Shown here: positions 47,941-61,296 of the stretch, one piece after another
Layout of the letters: the number at the start of each line of letters is the position of its first letter
Position numbering within the stretch: position 1 is the stretch's first letter
From: Oncomelania hupensis
Lineage: Eukaryota > Mollusca > Gastropoda > Littorinimorpha > Pomatiopsidae
Length of the DNA: 64,000 nt
Reading direction: 5' to 3'
Assembly (NCBI GenBank): GCA_036898135.1
Contig: CM072525.1
Coordinates: 23,425,992-23,489,991, forward strand
The notes under the pieces: generated by a model
The model's database searches: none
What the model saw: only the letters and a program-made list of their open reading frames with translations
Told to the model about the DNA's origin: nothing
Made by a program: the position numbers and the translations under genes

Positions 47941-48049
47941 CCGTTTGCCTGCTACGCTAGAAATGAACTAAATTTGCAAATATATCTAGCAGCGATAGGA
48001 TCGGACCCGGGTCGAAGTCTATTAGTACATTTTTCAACCTCGAATTGTG

Positions 48050-48327
48050 TAGGAGGAAGAAGAAGAAGAAGAATAAGAAGAGAAGGAAGAATAGAAACAA
48101 AAGAGGGGGGGGTACGCGGAGGAGAAGAAGAAAGAAAGAAAAAAGAAAGAAAGAAAAAAAAGAAAGAAGAATCAAAGAAAGAAAAGAGAAAGAAAGAAGA
48201 AAAAGAAAGAAAACAGAAAGAAAAAAAAGAAAAAAGAAAGAAAAACATAATGAAAGAAGAAAGAAAGAAAGAAAGAAACAAAAAAGAAAGAAAAAAAAGA
48301 AAGAAAGAAAAAAGACTAAAGGAAGAA

Positions 48328-48391
<64 letters not shown>

Positions 48392-48470
48392 AGAACAACA
48401 AAACAAGAATTGGAAAAACAAGATGTAGATGTCGACGACGACGACGACGAAGAACAAGAAGAAATTATTG
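48050..48470. repeat. Polypurine (GAA)n/(GAAA)n region
   Basis: About 400 bases with only scattered pyrimidines on the top strand. Regular GAAA units at 48327-48390 and a GAC tract at 48433-48448. Lys/Glu and Phe/Ser frames of up to 200 codons are artefacts. Confidence 0.93.
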
Positions 48471-48640
48471 AATGAATGTCCACACCCTCCGTTGGCCATA
48501 GGGTGGACGGGGATAATTATCCCAGGGAAGAGTGGATCTGGACTTTAATCAACACTGAACGACCCGAGCAATAACACTAATAAGACTTACGGTGAAAAAT
48601 GGCCACTTTATCTTTGCCCATCGAGAAAAATAAGAAGACA
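48470..48640 (-). mobile_element. SINE S1 copy, headless
   Basis: GAATGAATGTCCACACCCTC, CGTTGGCCATAGGGTGGACG, AATTATCCCAGGG and CAACACTGAACGA in reverse orientation. Confidence 0.75.
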
Positions 48641-48980
48641 GATCAGTCATAGGGCGAATTGACAGGTAGAAACCTTTCATTTTAGCCTAGTTTGCTAAAA
48701 TTAAGGAGTACTTCACGCGTGATACGATCTTGCACGGTTGGTGGGTAGGTTTTAGGACCATTTCCACCTACGAAGTGCTGAAACAGCTTTTTAACGGGAC
48801 GGTACTGACTTGTACCATCTTGATAGCTTCAAGAGCCTAGCGCACGGTGAACTGAATGAGGAGAAGGGGAATGAGGAGATAAAGGGAAGGAGGAGGAGGA
48901 GGAAGAAGAAGAAGAAGAAGAAGAAGAAGAAGAAGAAGAAGAAGAAGAAGAAGAAGAAGAAGAAGAAGAAGAAGAAGAAG

Positions 48981-49012
<32 letters not shown>

Positions 49013-49177
49013 GGTAGAAGAAAGTAGAAGAAATCAGTTGTAATAGTAGTATAGTCGTTTGTTGTGTTCTTGGCAAGGTTGAGTGTCGGCTACACAAATA
49101 AACCATGGAGGCACTAGGTCCCTTCTCCCCATACCAGAAGAAGAAGAAGAACAAGATGGTAGAAGAAAAAAAATAAA

Positions 49178-49181
49178 AATC

Positions 49182-49228
<47 letters not shown>

Positions 49229-49243
49229 CAGTAGTAGTAGAAA

Positions 49244-49276
<33 letters not shown>

Positions 49277-49326
49277 CAATAACAGTAGTAGTAGTAGTAG
49301 TAGAAATAGTAGTAGTAGTAGTAGTA
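49178..49326. repeat. (TAG)n microsatellite with interruptions
   Basis: TAG/CAG/AAT units; much shorter in the duplicate at 53099-53133, a length difference expected of slippage. Confidence 0.93.
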
Positions 49327-49344
49327 TAGTCGTTGTAGTGTTGA

Positions 49345-49568
49345 TGGCACCAGTGAGTGCCGGCTGCACAAATACATCCAGGACGCACTAGGCTCCTTCT
49401 TCTCATAATTATCAGTCCGCCCAGGATTGTGCTGTGGCCTGGGCGCGTGTCAGACGATGCGTCCAGAGGCTGCAAGTGGTGGCGTCGGGCGGCTTGAGTT
49501 CGATCTTGTATCGGCCAGCGCCTTGCGTAGCTCATGAGCCGGAAAAGCGCTAAATAAGAACTATTTTC
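49345..49568 (+). repeat. Dispersed repeat R1 inside segment Y
   Basis: GTGAGTGCCGGCTGCACAAA, CAGTCCGCCCAGGATTGTGC, GATGCGTCCAGAGGCTGCAA, GTATCGGCCAGCGCCTTG and CGGAAAAGCGCTAAATAAGA, then an (ATC)n tail of about 200 bases. The same is present at 53159-53370 in the duplicate. Confidence 0.85.
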
Positions 49569-49630
49569 ATCATCATCGTAATCATCATCATCATCATCAT
49601 CATCAACATCAATATCAACATCATCATCAA

Positions 49631-49662
<32 letters not shown>

Positions 49663-50453
49663 ATATCATCATCATCATCAACAACATCAAAATTCTCCTC
49701 CTCCTCCTCCTCATCATCATCGTCGTCGTCGTCATCGTCGTTGTTGTCGTTGTTGTTGTCGTCATCGAAATGAGTAGGTCTTTGTTAATCTTAACATTTA
49801 TTTAAAAAAAATTTTAATAGTGATATTTATTTCACATATCAGCGCTTTGTTGTTTCAGTGAAGCGATTAGAATCAGGAATAATGTGAGGATGTATTGGGG
49901 TTGCGGTGGTGCTGGGAGCGGAAGGAGTGGGGGAGGGGGTAGAGCTATACTCACAGGTGCATTGAAATCATTTAGAGCTAGGGCGAGTGAGAGGGTGGAT
50001 ATAGGGTGTTGAGTCAATCACATAGGCCTTGCACGGTGTGTTAATGTATTGTGCTTTTGCTTTGGCTTTCCTATTCACAACTTTCCGGCACCTCTCATAA
50101 AAACTCGTGGGTATCGCCATTATAAATTAAAACGAGGTTAGAATGAAACCAAGTTCCGGTCTGGCTTGTTTTGCTTTTATCAAAGCTTGATGCGTGACTT
50201 TTAAATATGGCAAATTGCCGAAAACGACGATTGTTAGAGCCAGAAAACGAGTGGGATAAGTATAAAAACGGTGGAGGAAGTACATGCTCAGTGAAAGGAT
50301 GCAAAAAACAATCGTAGAGGCTTGTATTTGTGGCGACTTCGGAGGTGCGTCGATCATCGACAGAAAGTGAAACAGGACCTGAAGACTCATGTAGTTTTCC
50401 ATAGCTTCGCCGTCGCAATCTTCACAAAACACGAAGTAGTTGACTATGTTAGG

Positions 50454-50666
50454 CGAGCGTTGTGGCCAAGTGGGCTAAGGCGGGACTAACTTGCCTTGTC
50501 CACAAGCCAGAAACCAATGGCGCCTGACAGGTGTGGGTTCGAGCCAGCATCTGGGCGTTATGTTTTTCCGAATATTTTTCAAAAATTCACAAATAATGTT
50601 AGGTAGGTAGGGTTTAGGCGCGCCACTGGCGATAGAAAGGGATAATAAACTGCAGCAAAAAAAAAA
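50454..50666 (+). mobile_element. tRNA-derived SINE S3 with target duplication
   Basis: Box A GTGGCCAAGTGGGCTAAGGC and box B GGGTTCGAGCC with a long gap between them, as in class II (Leu/Ser) tRNAs. The body shares TGTTAGGTAGGTAGGGTTTA-like and GGCGCGCCAC blocks with 63421-63745 but has an internal deletion. TATGTTAGG at 50445-50453 and TATGTGAGG at 50667-50675 flank it, an 8-of-9 target duplication. Confidence 0.75.
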
Positions 50667-50737
50667 TATGTGAGGGTACGATACAGGTGGCCAGTGACAC
50701 ATGTTATTATTCTTGAATATTTGGAAATAACTCACTA

Positions 50738-52361
50738 CTGCTCTGACCTTTACAACCATACACCAAATGGAGACCCATCAGTTCTAGCATGTCCCGAGAG
50801 CAGAGAAGAAGAAGAAATCCTCCCAATTCTCCGGGAAGAAGTTGAGGCAGCAGTGCAATCGCTGAAGAAAGGGAAGTCAGCGGGAGTGGACAACATACCA
50901 GCGGAACTGCTACAAGCAAGAGGAGAAGCGATGACTGATGCTCTCACCATTATCTGTAACAAGATCTGGCAGAGTGGGGAATGGCCTACACCATGGACCC
51001 AGTCGCTTGTCATCACTCTTCCCAAAAAAGGTAACCTTCAGGAGTGTGAAAATTACCGCACCATCAGCCTCATCAGCCATCCCAGCAAGGTCCTCCTGAA
51101 AATAATACTCAACAGGTTGAAACCACAAGCTGAACAAATCATAGCTGAAGAACAAGCAGGATTCATGGCAGGGCGAATTACCAATGAACAGATTTTCAAC
51201 CTCAGAATAATCTGTGAGAAATACCTACAGCACCAACAACATCTATATCATGTGTTCATAGACTTCAAGAAGGCATTTGACCGAGTCTAGCATGCAGCTC
51301 TATGGGCAACCATGAAAGTGTACAACATCAGCCCTAAAATTATAGAAGTCATCAAAAGCCTGTATGACAAGGCTACCAGTGCAGTCCTCCATAACAGCGT
51401 CATCGGGAACTGGTTCAGAACAACAATCGGTGTGCGTCAAGGATGCCTACTCTCTCCAACACTCTTCAACATCTTCCTAGAGCGCATCATGTCAGATGCT
51501 CTTGCAGATCACGAAGGCACAGTCAGCATAGGGGGCAGAGCAATCTCCAATCTTCGTTTTGCGGATGATATTGATGGTTTGGCTGGAGAGGAACAAGAAC
51601 TTGAACAGCTTGTACAGAGGCTTGACACCACCTCCAGAGCTTATGGAATGGAAATAAGTGCAGAGAAGACCAAAATGATGACCAACAACACCAATGGCAT
51701 CAACACGGACATCAAAGTACAAGGCCAATCCCTCAACACAGTGCACAGCTTCAAATATTTAGGAGCCATTGTGTCAGACAATGGGTCTCGACAGGAAGTC
51801 CTCTCCAGGATCGCACAAACAACTGCTGCCCTGACAAGGTTGAAGCCCATTGGGAAAGACAGAACCATCAGTCTACATTCCAAAGTAAGACTGCTGCGCT
51901 CTCTGGTCATCTCCATCTTCCTATATGCTTGCGAAGCATGGACCCTCACAGCAGATCTCCAACGAAGAATACAAAGCATGGAGATGAGGTGCTACAGAAG
52001 ACTTCTGTGCATTTCCTATACCCAACACATCACCAACGACGAAGTCCGACAGACCATCACACAAGCCATTGGACAACACGATGACCTGCTCACAGTGGTG
52101 AAGAAACGGAAACTCCGATGGTATGGCCACGTCACCAGATCATCAGGCCTTGCAAAGACCATCCTGCAAGGCACAGTGCAAGGAGGTAGAAGAAGGGGGA
52201 GACCGAAAAAGAGGTGGGAGGACAACATTCGAGAATGGACTGGTTTGACACTGAGCGAAGCTATGAGGGCTGCTGAGGACAGAGAAAGATGGAGTATGCT
52301 GGTTAAACGATCATCTGTGGTGCCCCTACGACCTTCGGGGTATGGGACAGGATAGGATAGG
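50738..52361 (+). mobile_element. RTE-clade LINE copy G, longest copy, 5'-truncated
   Basis: Complete 3' part of the LINE, flanked by AACTCACTA at 50729-50737 and 52362-52370 (9-bp target duplication). It ends in a short GGATA tail (52348-52360). The absence of a 3' UTR other than the pentamer tail is a known feature of RTE-clade elements. The 5' end starts within the ORF just after a YCSDLY motif, so the apurinic endonuclease domain is missing. Confidence 0.9.
50739..52355 (+). pseudogene. Reverse transcriptase ORF of RTE copy G (one in-frame stop)
   Basis: A single frame of about 539 codons is interrupted only by TAG at 51288-51290. It would act as the polymerase that copies LINE RNA into nicked chromosomal DNA. 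RT blocks are in order: GKSAGVDNIPAELL, LVITLPKKGNLQECENYRTI, EEQAGFMAGR, VFIDFKKAFD (first catalytic Asp at 51261-51263), GVRQGCLLSPTLFNIFLE (from 51429), LRFADDIDGLAGEE (catalytic DD at 51564-51569), ISAEKTKMM and FKYLGAIVSDNG. The C-terminal region has YACEAWTLTADLQRR, KKRKLRWYGHVTRSSGLAKT and GGRRRGRPKKRWEDNIREW. The natural stop (TAG, 52353-52355) lies inside the GGATAG tail. The N-terminal endonuclease is absent; the copy is inactive but apparently young. Confidence 0.92.
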
Positions 52362-52451
52362 AACTCACTAAAACACGCGGAGAAAGAAACCGGAAGTGTG
52401 TTTCACTGAGGGGATTCCCGTTGGTGCATAGGATAGCAGAAAAGTGTGAAT

Positions 52452-54193
<1,742 letters not shown>

Positions 54194-54195
54194 AT

Positions 54196-54452
54196 ACTCG
54201 TCTGATAGGGTATTGGTATGGGTCACTCGCTTGCTGTAATTGTTTCAGTAAAACTGGAAGTAATATATTTTTTTTCTCTCGCAACATTGTTTTCTCCTCA
54301 CCCCATCCAAATAGCAAATATCCTCTTTCTCCCCACCCCCCACCCCCCACTACCACCTTTCCATTCCTTTTAATTTCCTAGTCTAAAAAAATCACTAAAC
54401 GTTAAATAAAATAAACAAACTAAAGAAGCAAGCAGAAGAAGAAAAAAAAGAA
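54196..54452. repeat. Segmental duplication, segment X copy 2
   Basis: Second X copy; its junction with Y copy 2 is the unoccupied site for the insert at 50075-52449. Confidence 0.9.
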
Positions 54453-56700
54453 CGTTTGAAGAAACGTGAAATTGAAAAGTTAGGAATTAGGGAGAGTATG
54501 CTGTAATAAAGTGAAAAACGAATTTGCCTTTTTCTCGTATACTTTGGTCAAAACCTGCGTTGAGTTAAAGCAGGTGGTTTAGTGATAGTTGATAATGTTT
54601 TGGAATCTGTACAAGTGTTGCTTTGGTGGTTGTAGGTCAGTAACAATAACAAGTTTCAATGAAATCCGCCCATTGGTTTTAGAGAAAAGTACGCAAATGT
54701 CACATCCGGAAGGACGCCGGACGGACGGACAAAGCCAAAAAAAACAATTGTTCCAAAGCTTTACACTTCGGGAACTAATCAAATACAATCAACAATAGCG
54801 AATTGTCCTTTTCGCATAATGGAGCCAACAAGTACCTGGCTTATAGTGTTTCTGTGTACACACACAACACACACGCAAACAAACACACACAACACACACA
54901 ACACACACACACCTACACACGTTGACGCGCGCGCCACCCAAACAATCTTTTCAAACATTCAGCCGATTGTCGAGAAAATTCGCAAGTACCCGAAGACTAA
55001 GTGGTGCCTACAGGCGAGATTACGGCCACGAGTTCAGTCCCCTTGATACAGGAGTTCACGTGCCTGATAACGGGAGATCACTCCGATCCGGTATGCCCTT
55101 CAAGCGCCGTTTGACCTGAGAGTAGTCGCGCTTGTCCATCACCCGGTAATTGCCTGAAGAGGGAGCAGCGATTGACTTGACGCCTGGTAGGGTTGTAAAG
55201 CATGGAAGTTGTTTCGGCTAAACATCGTGTTAGCCTTTTGATTAAAACGAAAAAAAAGTAGTTTGGTCGTTAAACATAAAAAAAAAATAAAACCAAACAA
55301 AGGGCAGAGCGCCAGCAAAATATTGCTTGGCTGCATGTCACTGGTCGATACTCAGGTAAAAAAAAAAACCCGCAGGGTTAAAAGCGCAGTGGGTATGCTG
55401 TAGTAGCTTGGGGTTTGGGCGGTAATTAGGAATTATCTCTAGATCTATATCCATCTATAAAACCAACCTGCAGTGGTTTCCTGTTTGTGTATTGGTTCCA
55501 GTACGTCTCAGGATTGTCAGAAAATGTGAAGAATGCCTTTATTTGGGTGCTGAAAAGAGTAGAAGAATATTGAGGCATGCCATGCGCTGCTGATTTTCCA
55601 TTGTCTGGAACTGTGGAGCATTTGAAACTTTGTCCTTTTTCTTCATCAAACCCAAACACAATTGCCAAAAAAATTAAAGCTCATATTATAGGAACATAAC
55701 AATAAATGGCATTTTCGTCTTCTCTTCTTCGTCTTCTTCTTCTTCTTCTTCTGCTTCAGCTCAAATTCACTATAAAATAGTCTATTCTCTAATGCATAGG
55801 CTTACCCTTTCCGCTAACTTAGGCCATCATCATTACATAATATCAGCCTAGTTGGAAGTGGGGGAAAAAAAGATAAGTCTATCATACTTATGAAAAAAGT
55901 TATTCCCCAAATGCGATGTCGTACAAATGACAGTGAAATAATAATAGTAGGTTACCTTACTTCCTCTTGAGTGACATTCGTAAATTGAGCTTGTCCTTCT
56001 GAATCGTTCAAACCAATTTTGCCTTGTTCTAATAATGTCCTTTTTTGAGGGGGAGAAGGTGATGGTAAGGGGGAGAGGGGTAGGGAAATCCTGTCATAGT
56101 TTGTCTGTCTCTAGTTTCGACCAATTTGATTTAATGGTCTGTTTCTGAGATTGATCTGTCTTGAAGTGTACCCCCATTTTGTTGTTGTTCTTGTTGTTAT
56201 TGTTGTCTTTTCCGAGATTTTTTGTTTGTTCTCGTTTTGAAGATTGTCCTGAAAATTTTACATTGCTTCTTAATTATTGACCTTAATGTTTTGTTATATA
56301 ATTTTTTAATTCATTATCTTCGCATACGTTATACTGACCTTTAAAGATCGTACGTCACAGACCTGTCGCAGTGGGGGGAAAAAATGCACGATGTCGACGG
56401 TGTGTCGCGCCTTTGACCATTCAGGTCGGAATTTGGGGCATGATTTTGTTGAACATTGTAAATTATAGGACTGGAATGATAATGTGCGTAGGTAATTTCT
56501 AGATGGAGATAGTAAGTTAAAATTACTATTGAAGAATCGTAGATGGGATGGTAGTAGCGGTATTCCAATTGTAAAATCGTGGAGTTGGTGGTAGCCTATG
56601 TGACTGTAGGTCCAGAAGAGTGAAATTTGGAAGCGCTTTCATTGCGCGTCCAACTTTTCAAAGACCAACTGCATGAGAGCCGGCGTCAAGTATAAAGACT
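54453..56700. other. No gene seen
   Basis: Unique sequence with (CA)n at 54858-54915, an ACGGACGGAC run at 54718-54730 and a CTT tract at 55726-55752. GGACGGACGGACAAAGCC with the preceding CATCCGGAAGG resembles a widespread invertebrate repeat, but I cannot place it. Confidence 0.45.
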
Positions 56701-56704
56701 GGTG

Positions 56705-56705
56705 T

Positions 56706-56767
<62 letters not shown>

Positions 56768-56800
56768 TAGTCTTGTATAGCGCAGGTGCTCATAAAGTTC
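56705..56800 (-). mobile_element. Dispersed repeat R3 copy, reverse
   Basis: About 20 GAT units followed by GTAGTCTTGTATAGCGCAGG and TGCTCATAAAG, the reverse of the R3 end and tail. Confidence 0.6.
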
Positions 56801-56999
56801 AAGTTGGTAAGAATTGAGTGCGTCAGTAGCGTAGATGTTTGTTTAGGCTCACGCTAGAAATATTTTCGTTATAAGGCTTCCTAGATCACGCATTTCAACG
56901 TCAAGATCCTTTTCACATTCACAGTGAGGTTCGCTCCAACCGGAAAAAAAAGGATTAGGCCATAAATATCGACCTCTTGGAGAAACGGTTTTGATATAA

Positions 57000-57312
57000 A
57001 TCTATAATTTATTCACACAGTCTTAGAATACCTACTCAACAAACGCACATTCATCACTGAAACATAAGGTGATGTAAAGGTAGGGTGATGATCGTTATTA
57101 GAAGACTGAATGGAAAAGGAAATAGCTTTCTTTTATTATGAAAATTTCGATTGCCTTCATGCATTCAGTCCCTTTATCGTGGGGGAAGGAGGGGGATCCC
57201 CGGGGGTCATTAAAAAGTCTTTTATAACCTCTTGCGGGAGGAGTTCGAATCCGGGACCTTCAGCCCTGGAAACTTATAAGTGCCTGACCCAGTGCGCTGC
57301 CGGGACCCCTCT
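57000..57312 (-). mobile_element. SINE S2, strongly diverged copy
   Basis: CATCACTGAAACATAAGGTG, ATGTAAAGGTAGGGTGATGA, TTATTAGAAGACTGAATGG, GGAGGAGTTCGAATCCGGGA and CAGTGCGCTGCCGGGACC keep the S2 order, with box B (GTTCGAATCC) on the top strand and the head at the right. Confidence 0.6.
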
Positions 57313-57825
57313 CTGCTACCTGCAGGATCTCTTTTGGAGACTCCGTCTTGACAGAACTTGAGAGTGAACCCAACCCACCTCTATCCCACCGTCCCACCGA
57401 CCTCTACCCTTTTTTTTTGCCTCTAGAGTTGCAGGAGTGAAGGTTGTACTCGTAGTATTATATACAGTAGTATACATAATAGTATACATAGTGTACCACG
57501 GCCTCCCCTGGTCCACTCCCCTTGTTTTTAAGTATACATATAAATCTGTGGTTCTATGGTAGCATTCTACTACGCTCACAAGTGCACGTACAACTGTAGC
57601 CTTGGGAAGTCTTGTAGTAAAGTAGTACTCAAGTACTTAATAGGCCACCAGCGCCATTACTCATCAAGGGGGAGAATCAGACGGCGCCTGCTTACCTCCC
57701 TTTGGCTAGTTATCGCCCGTACCGCCGCCATGTCTCGCTCAGCTGGGGTCCAAATTCCAAACCTTTTCTTTTTGTTGTTCTTTTATGCGTGCGCTGCACT
57801 GCCTTTTTGCTTGTGGGATGTCTCG
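57313..57825. other. No recognisable feature
   Basis: Unique sequence; GTATACATA occurs several times at 57466-57540. Confidence 0.45.
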
Positions 57826-58640
57826 GTAAATCAAGTCTGCAGAACAAACCACCATTTGTACTTAATTTGCATCGAGGTTGCATTAAGAAGGGGAAGGGTG
57901 TGTGTCTAAGGTTAGTCTTTAGACCAAACCATCTTTTTTTAATTTACATTGGCTTCGGCCCTGCTCTTTGGGTGTCAGATTACATTCAGTCCTCAGACCA
58001 AACACTTTTTTTTTTTTAGAGGCTACATGCTTGGACACTAGTTGGACGTTTGATTAAATTAGGTCAATTTTTTTAAATTAACATTGCCGTTACTGTTGAT
58101 GGTCTTTCCAAATTAAATCCAAAGACAAAACAACTTTTTAATTTAAAAAAAGCATCGTATTCGTTGTCCATTTTTATTTTTAACTTACGTCTAAAGACAA
58201 CAAACCTTTTTTTTTTTAAATCATGGTCTTTCCAAATTAAGTCCAAAGACAAAACGACTTTTAAAACAAAGAGCATTCCTACTGTATTAGACCCTGGCTA
58301 AATAAGGTCCACATGCTAAATTGCTTTTTTTTTTTTTAAAGTGTTACATGCATTGACCCTCCTTTAGATGTCTGGGAAAATGAAATCCCTCGAGGACAAA
58401 CCAACAAAACCAACTTTTTTTTTAACTTAAGCTTCTTTGTTTTTATTTATATGCATTGCCTTTTTGCTGAAAAAAAAGCTAAACGAAGTCCCTAATCCAG
58501 ACTTAATTTTCTCATTATCTCCTACTATCGCGTGCAATTTGTTTTATGTTTTTATTTTACTTGCAATGCAAGTATATTGACTGCCTAGCAGAATTAAGTC
58601 CTCAGACCAAACCACTTTTTTTTTCTTAACTTCTACTATC
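57826..58640. repeat. Decayed tandem repeat with AGACCAAAC...T-tract motif
   Basis: CAGAACAAACCACC (57839), TAGACCAAACCATCTTTTTT (57920), CAGACCAAACACTTTTTTTT (57994), AAGACAAAACAACTTTTT (58122), AAGACAACAAACCTTTTT (58194), AAGACAAAACGACTTTTA (58246) and CAGACCAAACCACTTTTTTT (58602) recur at irregular spacing, often preceded by AAGTCC/AGTCCTC. No frame is maintained. Confidence 0.75.
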
Positions 58641-59195
58641 GCAGCAAGTTAGTACTTGCTGTCGACTTCATTAGGTCTTTTATAATTATATATATAAGTC
58701 CTGAATCCCAGCTACAACCCTTGGTTTGTTTTTGTTTTTTTTAGATATCTATTGTTTTCTAAATGAATCTATTTTTTTTCCCCCTCAAACTTCTTACACT
58801 GGAAAGTATGACCACAAACGTGGTTATTATACCAATCCACATTATTATGGTGACAGTTTTCTGACAGGCGTATAAAAAAGTGTGTAGCTTCACTCTGAGC
58901 TTCAATGAGGTTTGTCGAGAACACAGGCGCTTTAACCAAATAGAATGGATCCTCAATAGGAAGGAAAGAATTAGTCTATACTCGATAGCGTAAGGGGTAG
59001 CAGAAGTATGTATCGTAGAGTACAGAGAAGGCGACCAATTGGTTCATTCAATAGATCCCTTGGTATATATATAAAACCGAACCGGTGATAGCCATTTTGA
59101 GAGAATGTATTGTGTGTATATATATAGATATATAGATATAGATATATAGATATAGATATATATATATATATAAATATAGATATAGATATATACAT
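58641..59195. other. No gene seen; (TATAGA)n at end
   Basis: AT-rich unique sequence; GATATATAGATATA units at 59117-59190. Confidence 0.5.
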
Positions 59196-59196
59196 G

Positions 59197-60350
<1,154 letters not shown>

Positions 60351-60351
60351 A

Positions 60352-60850
60352 AAGGGTTTGTGTAGAACACAAGTGATAAAGGTTTGTGTAGAACACAAGT
60401 GATAAAGGTTTGTGTAGAACACAAGTGATAAAGGTTGGTGTAGAACACAAGTGATAAAGGTTGGTGTAGAACACAAGGGATAAAGGTTGGTGTAGAACAC
60501 AAGTGATAAAGGTTGGTGTAGTACACAAGTGATAAAGGTTGGTGTAGAACACAAGTGATAAAGGTTGGTGTAGAACACAAGTGATAAAGGTTGGTGTAGA
60601 ACACAAGTGATAAAGGTTGGTGTAGAACACAAGTGATAAAGGTTGGTGTAGAACACAAGTGATAAAGGTTGGTGTAGAACACAAGTGATAAAGGTTGGTG
60701 TAGAACACAAGTGATAAAGGTTGGTGTAGAACACAAGTGATAAAGGTTGGTGTAGAACACAAGTGATAAAGGTTGGTGTAGAACACAAGTGATAAAGGTT
60801 GGTGTAGAACACAAGTGATAAAGGTTGGTGTAGAACACAAGTGATAAAGG
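60352..60850. repeat. 26-bp minisatellite, 19 units
   Basis: AGAACACAAGTGATAAAGGT is the core of a 26-base unit repeated 19 times at constant spacing from 60361 to 60829. The first three units read TTTGTG where the remaining sixteen read TTGGTG. Only two other substitutions are visible (GGGAT for GTGAT, GTAC for GAAC). All reverse frames are open because the unit contains no stop in any frame. Confidence 0.98.
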
Positions 60851-60917
60851 TGTCTCGCCTGAAGAGTTGGGGCTGGAGTTTACTGATTGCAGGTTGGATA
60901 GCTATACTCATTATTAG

Positions 60918-60997
<80 letters not shown>
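60918..60997. repeat. (TAA)n microsatellite
   Basis: About 26 TAA units abutting the 3' end of R1. Confidence 0.96.
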
Positions 60998-60998
<1 letters not shown>

Positions 60999-61296
60999 TT
61001 CGTCATTTGTAAGGCGCCTTAGCCTAAGGATCAAGGCGCCGGCCGATAAAGGATCTAACTCAAACCGCCCGAGACGCCCACCCGTAGCCTTTGGGCGCAT
61101 GGTCTGACGCCCGGACAACTGATCTGAGCACAATCCTGGGCAGCCAGGGATGGGAGAAGGACCAAGTGCATGCTGGGTGTGTTCTTGTTACCGGCACTCA
61201 CCCGTCTAGGACATGAGCGTCAGGATCTTTAAAGTCCGTTATGATGGAATGTATGCGACACACAGACTAGTCCTCGGTGTATACTCTCATCCGAAG
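60998..61296 (-). repeat. Dispersed repeat R1, near full length
   Basis: Reverse copy with a variant 3' end (GTAAGGCGCCTTAGCCTAAG), then GGCGCCGGCCGATAAAGGAT, GCACAATCCTGGGC, CAAGTGCATGCTGGGTGTG, CCCGTCTAGGACATGAGCG, AGGATCTTTAAAGTCCG and CTCGGTGTATACTCTCATCC. Confidence 0.85.

Larger units (their letters stand above)
48866..50074. repeat. Segmental duplication, segment Y copy 1
   Basis: Matches 52826-54193 along its length: GGGGAATGAGGA start, (AGA)n(ACA)n, TAGTCGTTTGTTGTGTTC, (TAG)n, an R1 piece, (ATC)n, then TAATGTGAGGATGTATTGGG and TGAGTCAATCACATAGGCCT to the end. It contains its own internal duplication (ends of the TAG arrays and the CACAAATA...GGCACTAGG block appear twice, at about 49035-49125 and 49325-49410). 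Confidence 0.9.
50075..52449 (+). mobile_element. Inserted DNA element with AT target duplication, host to nested insertions
   Basis: The duplicate locus at 54191-54200 has the unoccupied site (TTCTATACTCG). Here the same site reads CCTAT, then the insert, then ATACTCG, leaving AT at 50073-50074 and 52450-52451. The insert ends are inverted, TCACAACTTTCCG and CAGAAAAGTGTGA (10 of 13 pairing). Removing the SINE and LINE nested in it leaves about 520 bases, so it is probably a non-autonomous element. At 50208-50315 a short frame reads MANCRKRRLL and then STCSVKGCKKQS before a stop; the C-x4-C could be the start of a THAP zinc finger, which is weak evidence. Confidence 0.6.

Noticed and set aside
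47957..48499. Long Phe/Ser/Leu and Lys/Glu frames of 127-216 codons
   Set aside because: They are translations of the polypurine GAA/GAAA region, with overlapping frames on both strands.
48837..49535. 232-codon reverse frame across poly-Thr, poly-Leu and poly-Phe
   Set aside because: It reads through TAG, ACA and AGA microsatellites and an R1 repeat. The duplicate locus keeps only pieces of it.
50127..50432. 101-codon reverse frame starting MFCEDCDGEAM
   Set aside because: No family signature, it overlaps another open frame, and it lies within the inserted DNA element; no support beyond length.
60352..60850. Regular direct repeats suggesting a CRISPR array
   Set aside because: There are no spacers: the 26-base units are directly contiguous, and the context is animal DNA.
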